Below are positions 1 through 11,757 of a stretch of 64,000 nt of DNA, one piece after another (the first letter of the stretch is position 1; each line of letters begins with the position of its first letter). Origin of the DNA: Fomitopsis serialis (Eukaryota > Basidiomycota > Agaricomycetes > Polyporales > Fomitopsidaceae); assembly GCF_022376445.1 (NCBI RefSeq), contig NW_025954963.1, positions 806,001 to 870,000 on the forward strand. The letters run 5' to 3'. The notes below the pieces were generated by a model that worked only from the letters and a program-made list of their open reading frames with translations, searched no databases and was not told where the DNA came from. Made by a program: the position numbers and the translations under genes.

Positions 1-685
1 GTCGATACCGTGCTAGCACTGCAGTCTTACACAGTCAATGCTACAGCGATGGCGTTCGGATCTTAGTCCGACTGGTAGAAGGTACATACGTTTCTGTTTT
101 CAGGGCATGTGGGATCGAACTGGGATTGTTCTGTAAATTTCCCCGTGGTTGGTGCTTCCTATGGTGACTCATGGTGTAGCGGAGGTGCTAGCGAGTCGTG
201 GGACGTGGGTGCTACATACCACGACGCAGTAGCTAAATACCTGCGACTTAAAGTTAGCACGAGGCGAAGCTGAGCGGCTTGCCCGGCTCCCTGATAGCGC
301 GCACGATATGGAAGTCCTGTTGGCCATTCCATTGTCTATATATATATATAATAGACAAACGATACCCTATTTCGCCGGGTCGTCTAGGAACACAGTGGCG
401 ATGACATGCCCGCAGACGCTGCGCAGAACATTGTGGTGTCAGAAGCAAAGGTGAGTTGAGGCTGTGGGATCTAGACCGTCTGAGTGGCGGACGCCAGAAT
501 GAGGGTGCATGGAGGAGACGGACTGGATCGGCTGGGGAGGTGAACTGTCACGAGGGACCAATCCCACCCCACATGCTCGGCCGCATAAGTAAGTGCATAC
601 CGTCGCCCGCCCTCGCATTGCACAAGACACCCTCATCGCATATGCACTCCTACTAGCCTCTCTTCTTCTTCACACATCCCCAGTA
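1..685. other. 5' edge, no confident gene
   Basis: No coding region is recognised here. A good donor (GTAAGT near 589) and a pyrimidine-rich acceptor ending in CAG at 681-683 suggest a 5' leader intron for the TAM41 gene just downstream. The phases do not join cleanly, so the first exon is unresolved. Confidence 0.4.
332..358. repeat. TA-rich palindrome
   Basis: An alternating TA run is bounded by the inverted arms TTGTCTAT and ATAGACAA, giving a near-perfect palindrome. It could be a simple-repeat cruciform. No function can be assigned. Confidence 0.6.
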
Positions 686-2041
686 ATGCTCCCGACCGCC
701 GCCGCACCCACCGCACCCTCGCAGCCGCCTCACGCTCCCTAGCCACCGAGTCCATCTCCCACCCCCATGCCCAGCACCTCCCCCCGCCCCCGCCGCCGTC
801 CCAGGCAAGCACCCGCCGCGAAGCCCCCCGTGCGCACGCGGATAAACCCCAGCCCCGCCCTGCGCGCCCGCTCCGCCACCCGACGCTCGCCCACCTCCCG
901 CCGACCTTCGGCCGCAACCAGATCCTCCCCGTCGCCGACTCCACGCGCGCGCTCCTCGAGAGCATCGTCGCGCAGTTCAATGCGCCCATCCGGTATGCGT
1001 TCGCGTACGGCTCCGGCGTGTTCGAGCAGGACGGGTACAGGAACGAGGAGAAGCCGATGCTCGACTTCATGTTCGCCGTCACGCATGCGGCGCACTGGCA
1101 CTCGATCAACATGAACCAGTTCCCCGGGCATTACCCGCTGCATGCGCGGGTCTGGGCTCAGGTTCGTCTCTCGGGTTGAGGAGATGACCCCGGGCGTGTG
1201 GTTCAACACTCTTGTGCCGATGGAGGGGGTCGTAAGTGTGTGCATGTCGTGCGCGGCTCACAGGGCTGACTGCTCTCCGTTTTGCGTAGACCATCAAGTA
1301 CGGTGTGACGACGGTCGACAACATGTGCTCCGACCTGCTCAACTGGCGGACGCTCTACCTCGCCGGGCGGATGCACAAGCCGATCCGGATCATCAAGGAC
1401 GACGCGCGCGTGCGGCTCACGCAGCAGGTCAACCTCACCTCCGCGGTGCGCACCGCGCTGCTGACGCTCCCCGAGACGTTCACGCAGCGCGAGCTCTTCG
1501 CGCGCATCGCGGGGTTCAGCTACGCGGGCGACGTGCGCATGGCGCTCCCCGGCGAGAACCGCGGGAAGGTGACGAACATCGTCAGCCGGCAGGGCGACCA
1601 GTTCCGCGAGCTCTACCACCGCCTCGTCGTCGCGCTCCCTGGCGTGCACTGGCCCGCGCACATGGAGAGCATCCAGCAGGACACGAGCCCCCATGCGCGC
1701 GCGGCGCACCTGCGCAAGCTCCCGGCGGACCTCCTGAAGGGCGTCACGGAGCGGTACGCGTCGGAGGTGCACCCGAAGGAGGCGGACGAGGCTGTATATT
1801 GGACCCGGCTCGCGGGTGACGGGAAGCTGCCCGAGGTGATCGACAGTGGTGCGCATACTTGACTCGTCTACCTCCGATGGGCCGCTGACGTGCCTCCGCA
1901 GAGATCCGCAAGCTGGTGCGCTACTCGTCGACGGTGCAGTCGATGAAGGGCGTGGTGAGCGCAGGGCTCGTGAAGAGCCTGCGGTACTCGAAGGAGAAGG
2001 TCGGAAAGTGGTGGCAGTCGCGGGGCTCGGGCAGCTCGTGA
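686..2041 (+). CDS. TAM41: Mitochondrial phosphatidate cytidylyltransferase (TAM41)
   Basis: This is the inner-membrane, matrix-facing enzyme that makes CDP-diacylglycerol from phosphatidate and CTP for cardiolipin synthesis. Recognised family blocks in order are YAFAYGSGVFEQ, MLDFMFAV with AAHWHSINM, TPGVWFNTLV, KYGVTTVDNMCSDLLNWRTLYLAGRMHKP, and a C-terminal QSMKGVVSAGLVKSLRYS. An Arg/Ser/Ala-rich, presequence-like N-terminus precedes the core. Introns are placed at 1232-1289 and 1849-1901; both join in phase. The stop is TGA 2039-2041. The frame breaks once near 1147-1153 (at CGCGGG), between HYPLHAR and the FVSRVEEM block, with no room for an intron; this looks like a one-base indel. The start is unsure: ATG 686 leads into a stop unless a second indel or an upstream exon is assumed. 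Confidence 0.88.
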
Positions 2042-2783
2042 GCTCGGTTCTCGCTGGTGCCGTGTGTGCGGCGATAGTAGACCCGGAGTGGGTGACGGGC
2101 GGAGGATTGCGGATACATAGAGTATGGATGGGGCATTGCTAATACTTATTACCGGCACGCAGACAACATTGTATCCATTCATGCTCAACTTGCAGTATAT
2201 AATAGGTGCTATCACTCCTCTGTCACTCTTGCGTGCATGCAGGTAGCCGCGTGTAACAACGACCGACGCGTCTGGGATAGCAAGTGGTGTGACCGAGAGG
2301 CGGGACCCCGACCCTCGATCGCGCACTTCTCATCTTCTTTTCGGACAAGTTGTCGACGGATTCAGTGATTTCCTACCTCTGATACTTACTCACGAAGACT
2401 CTTGCCTATGCTACACTCTGTGTCCCGAGAAAGAGGCCTGCGGATGAAGCGAGGAGTTGGAGAGTTGAGCCTGATGCGCGGGGTGTTACGGGTCCGGGCG
2501 GAGGTGTGGGATGGGAGTTGGGGAGCTGGGAGTCGCCGCATCTCATCAACCACCACCACCTCCTCTCCTCCGTCCCGTTTGCGCTGGCCAGAGGCTCTCC
2601 GTTCTGTACTTTCCTCCTGCCCGCGTGCTTCCCCTTCCCGTGCTCGGCGCCTTTCCCGGTTGTCTTGGTTTCCGCTTGTTCCAGTTCCTCCTCCACGCCC
2701 TACCCCGTCTGCGCAGCCAGTCCGTTCATTCGTTTAACCTCACCTTTCCGTTTCCTTTCCTTCATACTTGGGCTTTGGCTGCT
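2042..2783. other. Intergenic region TAM41 to NDK-like gene
   Basis: This holds the 3' end of TAM41 and a pyrimidine-rich stretch (2560-2780) that looks like the promoter and 5' UTR of the next gene. No other coding region is supported. Confidence 0.5.
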
Positions 2784-4661
2784 ATGTCTGACGTCGCGCA
2801 CAACGATCTCCCTGTGGAGCACACCCCGACTGGCTCACCGTCCCCCCTCACAACCAGGAGCTCCTGCCCGAGTCCGAGAGCTACTATGTCGATGAAGTGG
2901 CCCCGCCTGCAGTCGAATCTGAGCTCGAGGCACCCTCGACCCCGATACCCCAGGCTACACCGCTGACCTTGTCGCCCTCCGCCGTGTCGACGCGCACCGT
3001 CGCCATCATCAAGCCGCACGCGCTCCCGCACCGCTTCGACATCGAGCACAGGATATCCGAGGCCGGCTTCGAGGTGCGTACCGCGCCGCCGCTCGGGCGC
3101 GCCGTGCTTCTTCGGGTGATACTGACGCGCTGCGATCGTGATCGTGCAGATCGTGAAGGAACGCCAGATGGAGTTCGATGTGGAGACCGACCCGGAGACG
3201 ATGTATGAGCTCTTCGGAGATGAATTCGAGTGCTTTGCCGAGTAAGCCATACCTCCCGTCTGTCACGCACACAACGTGCGCCGTGAAGGGATGTGACTGA
3301 CCTCCCTCCAGGGGCCCCGTCTGGGTGTACGTCCTCGAGCGTCGGCGCGCCGTCGAGGTCTGGGCCACGCTCATGGGGCACCCCGACCCCGCCGTCGCGC
3401 GCCAAGAGACCCCGCACGCGCTGCGCGCCCTCTACGGCGTGTCCCCCCAGCAGAACGCGCTCCTGGGCTCCCCGGACGCGCCCACCGCGGAGATGCAGAT
3501 CTCCGCCATCTTCGCGTCCTCGCCGCCCTTCCCCACGACGGACCTCCCCGACGTCGGCAGCGCGAGCCTCACCGCCGGCTCGCTCCGCTCCGTGTCGTCC
3601 TCGGTGCTCTCCGCCCTGCGCAAGATGGGCTCGAGCGACGGGAGCGGCAAGTCGCCCTTCAAGGCGCGCAAGATACCCTCGACCCACGCCGCGCCCGATA
3701 TCGTCCCCCGCATGTCGCGCGCCGCCTCGCTGCGCGCTGGGATCCCTGTGGAGAAGACGAGCGGTCCGCGTGTGCCCCTCACCAAGGAGAGGCTCGCGCA
3801 GACGTTCGAGAACGTGCCCGGGCACAAGCGCACCTCGACGATCTCTGTCGCGAGCACCGCGCCGCCCGCCGTGGCTCCCCGCATGACCCGTGCCGCTGCG
3901 CTCCGACTGGGCCTGCCCATGCCCGAGAAAGAGAGCAGGAGGCACTCGATACAGGTCGCGCCCTCGGGGATGGCGAAGCGCGCCGACGAGGCGAAGGCCA
4001 CGTTCGAGGGCGTGCCGGGCCACAAGCGCAGGGAGACGTTCACCGTCGCGAGCGTCAAGGCGCCGACGGTCGCGCCCCGCACGAACAAGAGCGCGGCCCT
4101 GCGCCAGCAGAAGGATGCCGCGCCGCCGACGTCGTACATGTGTGAGTCCCCACTCCGCGCGAGATCTCCGTGTGCTGCGTGAACTGACGTCGGACAGTCC
4201 GCCCCCCTACGGCGCAGACCCCGTCCAGGTCCACGTCGCGCACGTCCTTCAACGGGACGGGCTCCGCGCGCCCGATCATCTCGCGCCCGCCCTCCGCGGC
4301 GTCCGTCCAGACCCCCACGCGCCCCGCCGTGTCGCGCCTCACCTCCACGTCCTCCGTCAGGTCCACAACTACTACCTCCCAGCGGGCCCCCTCCCGGCCG
4401 TCCACCTCCGCGGGCGTCATGAGCTCGCCGTCCGTGGCCAGCACCAGCAATAGCAACGGCATCGCCGCCCCGAAGGACAAGGACGCAGCTGCGAAACCGC
4501 GCCCGCGTCCGACCAGTATGCAGGCCCCGACGATCGCGCCGCGCACGAACAAGAGCGCGCTCCTCCGCGCGCAGAAGATGGCTGCGGCCGCCGCTGCCGC
4601 AGTCACGCCTGCGGCGAAGACGAAGGGCGTCGGTGCTACGCCGCGGGCGCTCAGGGTGTGA
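2784..4661 (+). CDS. Nucleoside-diphosphate-kinase-fold protein with repetitive tail, catalytic His absent
   Basis: Five exons (2784-2813, 2858-3073, 3150-3241, 3312-4141, 4198-4661) give 543 residues. The N-terminal part has the NDK fold: TVAIIKPHAL, an EAGFEIVKERQ segment, GPVWVYVLERRRAVEVWATLMG, then LRALYG and NALLGSPD. In active NDKs the last motif is N-A-x-H-G-S-D; here the phospho-accepting His is Leu. I infer a non-catalytic or binding role. The rest is a basic, Ser/Pro/Ala-rich tail with four copies of a motif like PRMTRAAALR and two of a VPGHKR block followed by (S/T)VAS and APR. The first intron (44 nt, GTGGAG donor) is weak; a missing C at about 2824-2827 would restore the frame instead. 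No localisation signal is seen. Confidence 0.75.
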
Positions 4662-5414
4662 TCTCACCGCCCGCAACACCTCTCGACTCAGTAACATAAC
4701 CATCAAGACCCAAGCCCAAGCTCTCTCACGCCTTTAGGCCCAATATGCGGAATCGTCTATCAGTGCGGAAGAAAGCGAGTCGTCCGTCTGCGGTGGGCGG
4801 ACGACGTACATAGAATGGCGCGCCCCGGACGTGGAGCAGGTACATAAGCAGTTGGCTGTCGGAAGCCCCACGTTCTCCCGCGCAGGACGCTCGTTCTCTT
4901 CCTCTTTTGTTGTTCGTCTTTGCTCTCCTCCTAGCCCAGGCTCGGCCCCTGTGTCGGGCGTACACATCCTCGTCGAACGCGGCGGTGCGCACTGCTTGCG
5001 GCCGTCGTTGCTCCGGAATGATATACGTGCGTCTCTATATGCGTCCCTGTTAATGCTCAGTTGTCTTGTCTCGTCAGGTCTGCGTGGCGTTGTTTTGTGC
5101 AGATGGTTCATACATACGTACAATGCGGCCGCTGTCTGTCTGTTGTATGAGTATTCCCGGTGGACAGTGGTAATACATGGAGATGTTCTTGGAATGGTGG
5201 TCGGTGTGATGATCAGCAATCAGAGAGCCGCGCAGGTGTTTGTTGTGGTCAGTATAGCATAACTTAGCATGCACGATCCGCAAGATATCAAAGCAAGACT
5301 GGTAATCTCAAAGGACAAGGTCACCATTGCGTTCAGCAACCGCACAACGACGGCGCAAGGCGACTTACCTACATCTGCGCGCGCACGGTTCGAGCACGAT
5401 GGGTGCTACCGTGG
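4662..5414. other. Convergent intergenic region
   Basis: The region lies between the 3' ends of two convergent genes. It has short open stretches on both strands but none shows a family motif or coherent splice pattern. It is probably 3' UTR sequence. Confidence 0.5.
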
Positions 5415-6327
5415 CTATGCGCCTCGAGCGTCGTAGCGGAGACGCTCCAGCTCACGGATCTCCTCCACGTTCTGGTCAGTCCAACTGCGCAGGAGTAGAC
5501 GAACCAGGACATCGCCAGCGGGGCACACCACCAAGCCACGTCGGGCCAGCTGCACTGCCGCAGCAGCGCCAGCGCCGGTGTCAGCACGGTTAAGCTCGCT
5601 ATGAGAGGGTGGAGGACCGGCAGGGGGAGGGAGTACGCTTCCAGGGGCGGTGGGAGGGAGGAGAGCGATCGTCGGATGGTGGCGTGGGGCGGTAGGAGGA
5701 GGAGGCTGAGGTTGGCGTGGAGGAAGATGTTCAGCGTGGCGAAGAGGTCGGGGAAGGGGATGGCACGGAGGGCGCGGGGTGCCAGCGGGAGGGGAGGACA
5801 GCGTAGAGCGGTGAGATCTTGTCCCATCTCAGGACGTAGATAACGTGGCTGGGAGGCACGGGGGTGAGTGGCTGCGCGGGCTCGGGTGGGCAGGGGACGG
5901 GGGCTTACAGTAGGGTGGAGAGTGTGATGACGACCTGGCCGAGGAGCATGTATTGCGACGCGGCGGCATAGCTCTGGTTCTTGAGGCTTTCTATGAGCTC
6001 CTCTTGTTCTGCGGATGCTGGCTCGACGACGTTGTGCTCATGGCGAGCTAGACACGACGCACCTTGTTCGTCCAGGACATGGTCGTCCTCCGGGTTCTCC
6101 GAGAAGCGGAACGGTATCCTTTGCCTGATTGACATGGATAGAGCAGAAGCACCTCACTTGTATTTGTGAATCCGAACGGCCTTTCACGAACAGATTCGAG
6201 TCCGGTGTCAAAGACCAGTACTACTTGCAAGTGCGCGCGCCGCTCGAGGTCGGCGACAAACACGTGCACCCGCCCATCAGATCGGCTCTGGCAGATCTGC
6301 TCAAACTTGAGATTGACTTCTCAGATT
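5415..6327 (-). CDS. Conserved membrane protein of unknown function
   Basis: No family is recognised. The sure part begins near 6135 with a hydrophilic segment, then the block ELIESLKNQSYAAASQYMLL leading into a hydrophobic helix. An intron with a GTAAGC donor follows. Two more hydrophobic stretches come next (FATLNIFLHANLSLLLLP; PLIASLTVLTPALALL), then a charged tail DQNVEEIRELERLRYDARGA to the stop at 5415-5417. The tail joins in phase only by a 44-nt intron near 5480. The frame breaks once near 5785-5800 at a G/C run. An upstream minus-strand segment (6150-6327; FEQICQSRSDGRVHVFVADL) reads like more of the N-terminus, but I cannot join it in phase. It is probably a protein with two to four membrane helices of the endomembrane system. 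Confidence 0.55.
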
Positions 6328-6374
6328 CTGACCACCACCGACTCGGATAAGTTACTCGATCCTCGAATGCAGCC

Positions 6375-8718
6375 ATGTCTGCGACTCCCGAAACGCAAGC
6401 ACTGACGGTTGAGGCAGGTCAATTCGACGACGCACCTGAGGACAACTCGACTGCCGTCGATCCCCGCGCGGGCCACGCTTATGTCGACGAAGTACCTCCG
6501 GAGGAGGACAAGCTCCTAGAATGGTCGTCTGCGAGCGAGAGCGAAGATCAAGATGAATTTGGTGCGACGAGGATGCATGGAAGCGGAGGCTTTCCAGACG
6601 CTCAGAGCTGAAGACGAGGATTGGGAGATCGCTGAACGAGGTGCGTCTCCTACTTCGCCTGGTCCTGAGGGCGTTGAATATCATCCACACACACAGACTT
6701 CACGAAGCAATACAACCGTGTCCGGCAGCATGTAGCTGTTCGTACGGGTGCTGCGCAAGGCGTCACATCCTCTATGGACAACCGCGCGGCGGTCGCATCG
6801 CTGCCTGCAGTCAACCGCCCGAAGCAGACCGCGAAAGCCAGCTCCTCCACCGTCACACGCACTATGGACAAGACAGAAGACCAACTACAAGCGCTGTCTA
6901 AATATTCCTCTCGCCTCCGCAACATCGACATGCCATACGATCTTGGCGTAGGCGTGAACAGGAAAGGCCCCTCATCCACCGCGAACATGAAAGACAAGAG
7001 CGATCGCGCGACGAGCGAGCAGGTGCTCGACCCTCGGACTAGGATTATTCTGTTCAAAATGATCGGGAGAGGGCTCCTATATGAGGTGAACGGGTGTGTC
7101 AGTACCGGCAAGGAAGTATGTGGGCTTCTCTTGACCATGTATCTACCCGTTGCTCAATATATTTCCGTTTTCTTCTACTCGGTACCGTAGGCCAACGTAT
7201 ACCACGCTGTCACGCCTGAACGCAGGCATCTTGCTCTGAAGATATACAAGACGTCCATCCTGGTATTCAAGGATCGTGACAAGTATGTTACAGGAGAGTA
7301 CCGCTTCAGGCGAGGGTACAGGTGCGTAGTGCGACTGTAGGTCAGCCGTCCGGTGTAGTAACTGACTACACATCCAGCCGTCACAATCCCCGCAAGATGG
7401 TCCGCGTATGGGCCGAGAAGGAAATGCGGAACCTGAAGCGTCTGGTAACAGCTGGGATCCGGTGTCCAGAGCCCGTCGAGGTCCGCGAAAACGTCCTGGT
7501 CATGGGCTTTGTAGGCGACAGGGAGGGATGGTAGGTCCTGCAACCTGACAAATGAAGACTCGACGATCCTGATCCCTATTCATGTAGGGCATCACCCCGC
7601 TTGAAGGACGCTGAGATCCCAGAGTCTGTGATTCCGGAACTGTACGTCGAGCTTCTGCTCATGACGCGCAAGATGTTCGTGGAGTGCAAGCTCGTACACG
7701 CCGACCTTTCCGAGTACAACATCCTCTACCACGTCGAAGACACAACTCCCTTACCCACTCAAGCCCCGCCGCACGCCGCAAGCAACCCGGCAGACCCACC
7801 GCCACCAAGCTCCGAAGCGTCAGCCGAGACTGTGCACACCCAAAACGAAAACACGGAGCCCACGCGAGGCGCGAACGCGGACACGACAGCCCCGCAGGGC
7901 CACCTCTATATCATCGACGTCTCACAGTCCGTCGAGCACGACCACCCGCACGCGTTCGACTTCCTCCGTGCGGACCTGCGCAACGTCGAGGACTTCTTCG
8001 CCAAGCGCGGCGTGCCCGCCGTCGGCCTGCGCCGCGCGTTCGAGTTCGTCACGCGGGAGTCGCTCGTGCCCCCGGGCAGCGCGGAAGACCCCGCCGCGGT
8101 CTTGCGCCGGTGGATGGAGGAGCCCGACCAGGCGCCCGCCGATGCTGATGGCGAGGAGAGGTCTGGGGACGAGGGCCAGTCGAGGGCGGATGCGGCGCAG
8201 GAGGACGCGGTATTCATGCGGTCTTACATCCCGCGTACGTTGAATGAGGTCTACGATCCGGAGCGGGACGTGGGCGCGCTCAGCCGCGGCGAAGGCGCGC
8301 AGCTCATCTACAAAGACGTGATCGGCCTGGTCACGCGGGAGGATGCTGCAGTGGAAAAGTCAAATGTGCAGGTCAAAACCAACGGGACCAAGGTCCGGTT
8401 CGAGGACGACGTTGCTGATGAAGGCTCGGGCAAGACGGAAGATGAAGGGGACAGTTCCGCAGACGAGGACGAGGAGTCCGACGGGGACCCGGACGCAAAG
8501 GGCGCGCTCGAGGAGCGGCGACCTCGGGGACACCGACACGAAGATAAGGAGGCCAAGAAGGTGCGCCTCCGCGGGCGAGCTTATTTGTGATTGCCGTGCT
8601 GACTCCGCGGCAGGAGCGGAAGAAGGCGACGAAGGAGGAGGCGCGCGAGAAGCGCAAGCACAAGATGCCCAAAGCAGAGAAGAAACGGCGCGTCAAGGCG
8701 TCCGCGCGGGGCAGCTGA
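6375..8718 (+). CDS. RIO1: Atypical serine kinase RIO1
   Basis: RIO1 is the conserved atypical kinase/ATPase needed for late 40S subunit maturation. Blocks seen are [20 protein letters not shown], an [14 protein letters not shown] nucleotide loop, [34 protein letters not shown], the catalytic HADLSEYN, the metal-binding [13 protein letters not shown], and a Lys/Arg-rich [22 protein letters not shown] tail. Introns are at 6641-6696, 7116-7190, 7322-7377, 7531-7587 and 8561-8613; all join in phase. A low-complexity Pro/Thr/Glu insert of about 55 residues sits between the catalytic loop and the DVSQS motif. An acidic segment precedes the tail. The frame breaks once near 6556-6560 (an ATTT run) before the DWEIAE block. 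As RIO1 is essential, a sequence error is likelier than loss of function. Confidence 0.95.
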
Positions 8719-9441
8719 TCGTCGCCATGCGCACCGCGGCAGGGCGGGCTTCCATTGTCTCCCCTGGTGAGCATGACGTCTGTGGCGCGGCTGCACACTT
8801 GTTGCTGCTGATCCCGCAGCGTCGAGGATTTGAAACTCGTCCGGACCAGTGGACGTTGTTGCAAGGGCACTGTACCTTCTCGACGGTTGGAAAGGAGCTC
8901 ACGACATAGCCTCGGATTGTGCAGGCATAACTGCTCGTGTACTGCGTATCTGTATAGCAGCCTCGCCATCCACTATTGTCATCAATGCACTCGCCCTAAT
9001 TTCGGGCGTGAACATAGTCTGCCGACCATAAAAGCCGGCGAGCGTCAGCCTGAACAATACTCCAAGCAAGCCAACCGATGCTGAGTCTAACTGACAGCTG
9101 CCATGATCGTCCCAATCGGGGTCAGTGACACTGAGTCACTGACGATCTTGGAGATTTGCGCGAGCACTGGAATCCTGTCAAAATCGGCTATGGACACACA
9201 TGGAACGCATGTTAGTGTCCGAAGTGATTTGTCACACCGTAAGGGACACCTATGACCCGAATTTAGCGTGTGTAGCTAGCTGCATTCTTCGCGAGTCACG
9301 CCGTGATGGTGGTAAGCCAATAATCGACCACCAAGGAAGTGCCATTAGATATGCTCTCTATGTCGACAAGGGCTAGCGAATGGACTCCGGATCCCGTGTA
9401 ATAAAGCGGTGTTTTGTTGCGGTGAATCACCCTTCGTGTCC
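8719..9441. other. Convergent intergenic region with a hairpin
   Basis: The region lies between the 3' ends of RIO1 and ILV3. No gene is seen. At 9121-9143, eight-base arms GTCAGTGA/TCACTGAC flank a seven-base loop; the sequence includes TGAGTCA, an AP-1/Gcn4-type core. Confidence 0.5.
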
Positions 9442-11757
9442 TCATGCATCCGTGATACATCCATGACTAGCGTCCTCGACTGTCTTGATGTACTTGAACA
9501 GAGTCCCCTGAGTGAATTTGAGCGGCTTGGCCTTCCAGGACTGTCGGCGGCGCGCCAGCTCTTCTTCGGAGACCCGCAACTCGATGCTATTTTTGACCGC
9601 GTCGACAGCTATGATGTCGCCATCCTGCACCAGAGCAATAGGGCCTCCTACTTGTGCCTCCGGGACAACGTGTCCGATACAGAACCCATGCGAGCTGAAT
9701 ATACATAAACCCGGTTAAACCTCCAGAGAGGACGTGGGCGCGGAGGGACTCACCCGCCGCTGAAGCGCCCGTCCGTGAGGCAGGCAACGTCGTGGCCAAG
9801 GCCGCACCCATAATAAGACTCGTCGGCTTCAGCATCTCAGGCATGCCTGTGGCGTCTTATCAGCGAACAAATTCCTCTCGCAGGCCAGAAAGGAGCAATC
9901 ACCCGGTCCACCCTTCGGCCCGAGGTATCTCAGCACGACGACCGTCTTCTCGCCCTTCTTGATCGATCCACTCTCGACGGCGCGCACGAAGTCATCCTCG
10001 CTGTCGAAGGCACGCGCCTTGCCTGTGAAACCTAGGCCTTCCTTTCCCGTGATCTTAGCGACGGCTCCGCCGGGCGCGAGTTACCGCGAAGGATACTACA
10101 ATAGGTGGATCAGTGGACGTCCGTCATTTGGGGTGACAAGACTTGACTGACCGCAAGTGACCAGTCTCCTTAATCGGATTCTCGAGCGGCCGGATCACGT
10201 CCTGGCTGGTGAAGTCCAGCTTACCGTGTTCGTGCACCCAGCGCTCCAGGTTCTCGCCCAGGGTTCGTCCGGTGACGGTCAAGTTATTACCGTCTATGAG
10301 ATTTTTGCTCATCAGGTATTCCAAGATCTCTGCGGGTCAACATTCAACACGTGCTGTGAGGCTGGCACAGTAGGAAGAGCCTTACTTGGGATACCGCCAA
10401 TTTTGTACACGTCTTCAAAGACATATTTACCGCTGGGCTTCAGGTCGGCAATGAAGGGGACGCGGTCCGAGACATTTTGGAAGTCGTCGATCGTGAGGTT
10501 GATACCAACCGAGTGCGCAATGGCGATAAGGTGGAGGACGGCATTTGTCGAACCGCCGAGGATCATCGTCAGAACCTAAATCTGACATGAGCACGTGTAA
10601 GGCGCCCGGGCGGGGAGACGGTCACCATCGCGTTTTCGAACGCAGAGCGAGTCATGATCTGCCGGGGGAGAATATTCTTCTCCAGCAGGTTGCGCATGAC
10701 GGGTCCGATGCTCGCACACTCGTTCATTTTTCTGGGGACTCGGCGGGGAAGGAGGATGATCCCGGGACGGCCATGCCCAGGGCCTCCGCAGCGCTCGCCA
10801 TTGTGTTCGCCGTGTACATCTGCGCGGGAGCCCCTGTCAGACGGGCAGGATAGGGGCGGCGTCGCACTTACTCCTCCGCAGGCACCGGGACCGGGACATG
10901 CGTGGCGAATGGTCTGGTACCGCGCCTGCTCAGCTGCCTCCGTCCGGCCGTCTTGCAAATACTTCCCGTATGCCTGGAAGGCGGAAACAATGTCCAGCTG
11001 CGGCGCGCCCGCGCAAGATCCTGCGCGGATGGTTCCGCCGTACATCATGATACCGGGCCGATTCAGTCGCCCCACTGGCAACAAAAATTCAGAAAATTCA
11101 GAAAACGTCGTGCGAAGACCGGACGACACACTTACGTGCCATCAGCACACCGGGCATGTTTTTGTCGCATCCAGGGATGACCACCATACCGTCCAGCCAG
11201 TGACCGCCTGCGGCGGTCTCAACCTGGTCCGCTATGAGGTCTCGCGACTGGAGCGAGTAAGACATCCCTTCAGTGCCCATGCTGATGCCATCGCTGCGAC
11301 GATATGATCAATCAGGACAATAGGGCGACACGGCGTGCGGCGTAGCCCTACAAACCTGACCCCAACGGTACCATATTGGTAGCCAATGATACCAGCGTCA
11401 GTTAGCGACTTCTTGACGTGCTGACCTAGACCTAATAGGTGCTTATTGCAGCTAAAATTGTACGAGTGAGATTTTCGAGGTGAGAGTGCTGTACAATTAG
11501 GTCGTTTGCTACTCACGGATTGCCTTCATACCTGCGAAGTTTAGAGTCAGTAAAAATTCTATCTACGTGAGGAGCGGGCCTACCAGACGCTGGCGACGCC
11601 AACCATCGCCTTGTTGAAGTCCTCGTCGTCTTTCACCCCATCAGTCGCGTAGAGCATAGCCTGACTCGCGCCCTGAGTTTTCGGCTGAGTGACCGTGCGG
11701 CTGTACCGGTTCATAACGGGCTTCTCCGCGCACCGAGCTCTCGACGACGAGAGGCAT
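9442..11757 (-). CDS. ILV3: Dihydroxy-acid dehydratase
   Basis: This Fe-S enzyme makes the 2-keto acids of valine, isoleucine and leucine (and so pantothenate) synthesis, normally in mitochondria. Seen from the N-terminus: [30 protein letters not shown], the cluster motif [78 protein letters not shown], then the C-terminal [47 protein letters not shown] and [10 protein letters not shown]. All three cluster-type Cys blocks (CN, GCDK, GACGG) are kept. Stop at 9442-9444. It is split by many short introns. A run of five T near 10727-10731 breaks the frame at SPEK/MNEC. The start is uncertain: ATG 11757 needs a frame correction, while the next in-frame ATG (11713) would leave no presequence. Confidence 0.93.

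Noticed and set aside
6185..6205. tRNA B-box-like GATTCGAGTCC
   Set aside because: No matching A-box, acceptor stem or cloverleaf can be drawn around it, and the position falls in a likely coding segment.
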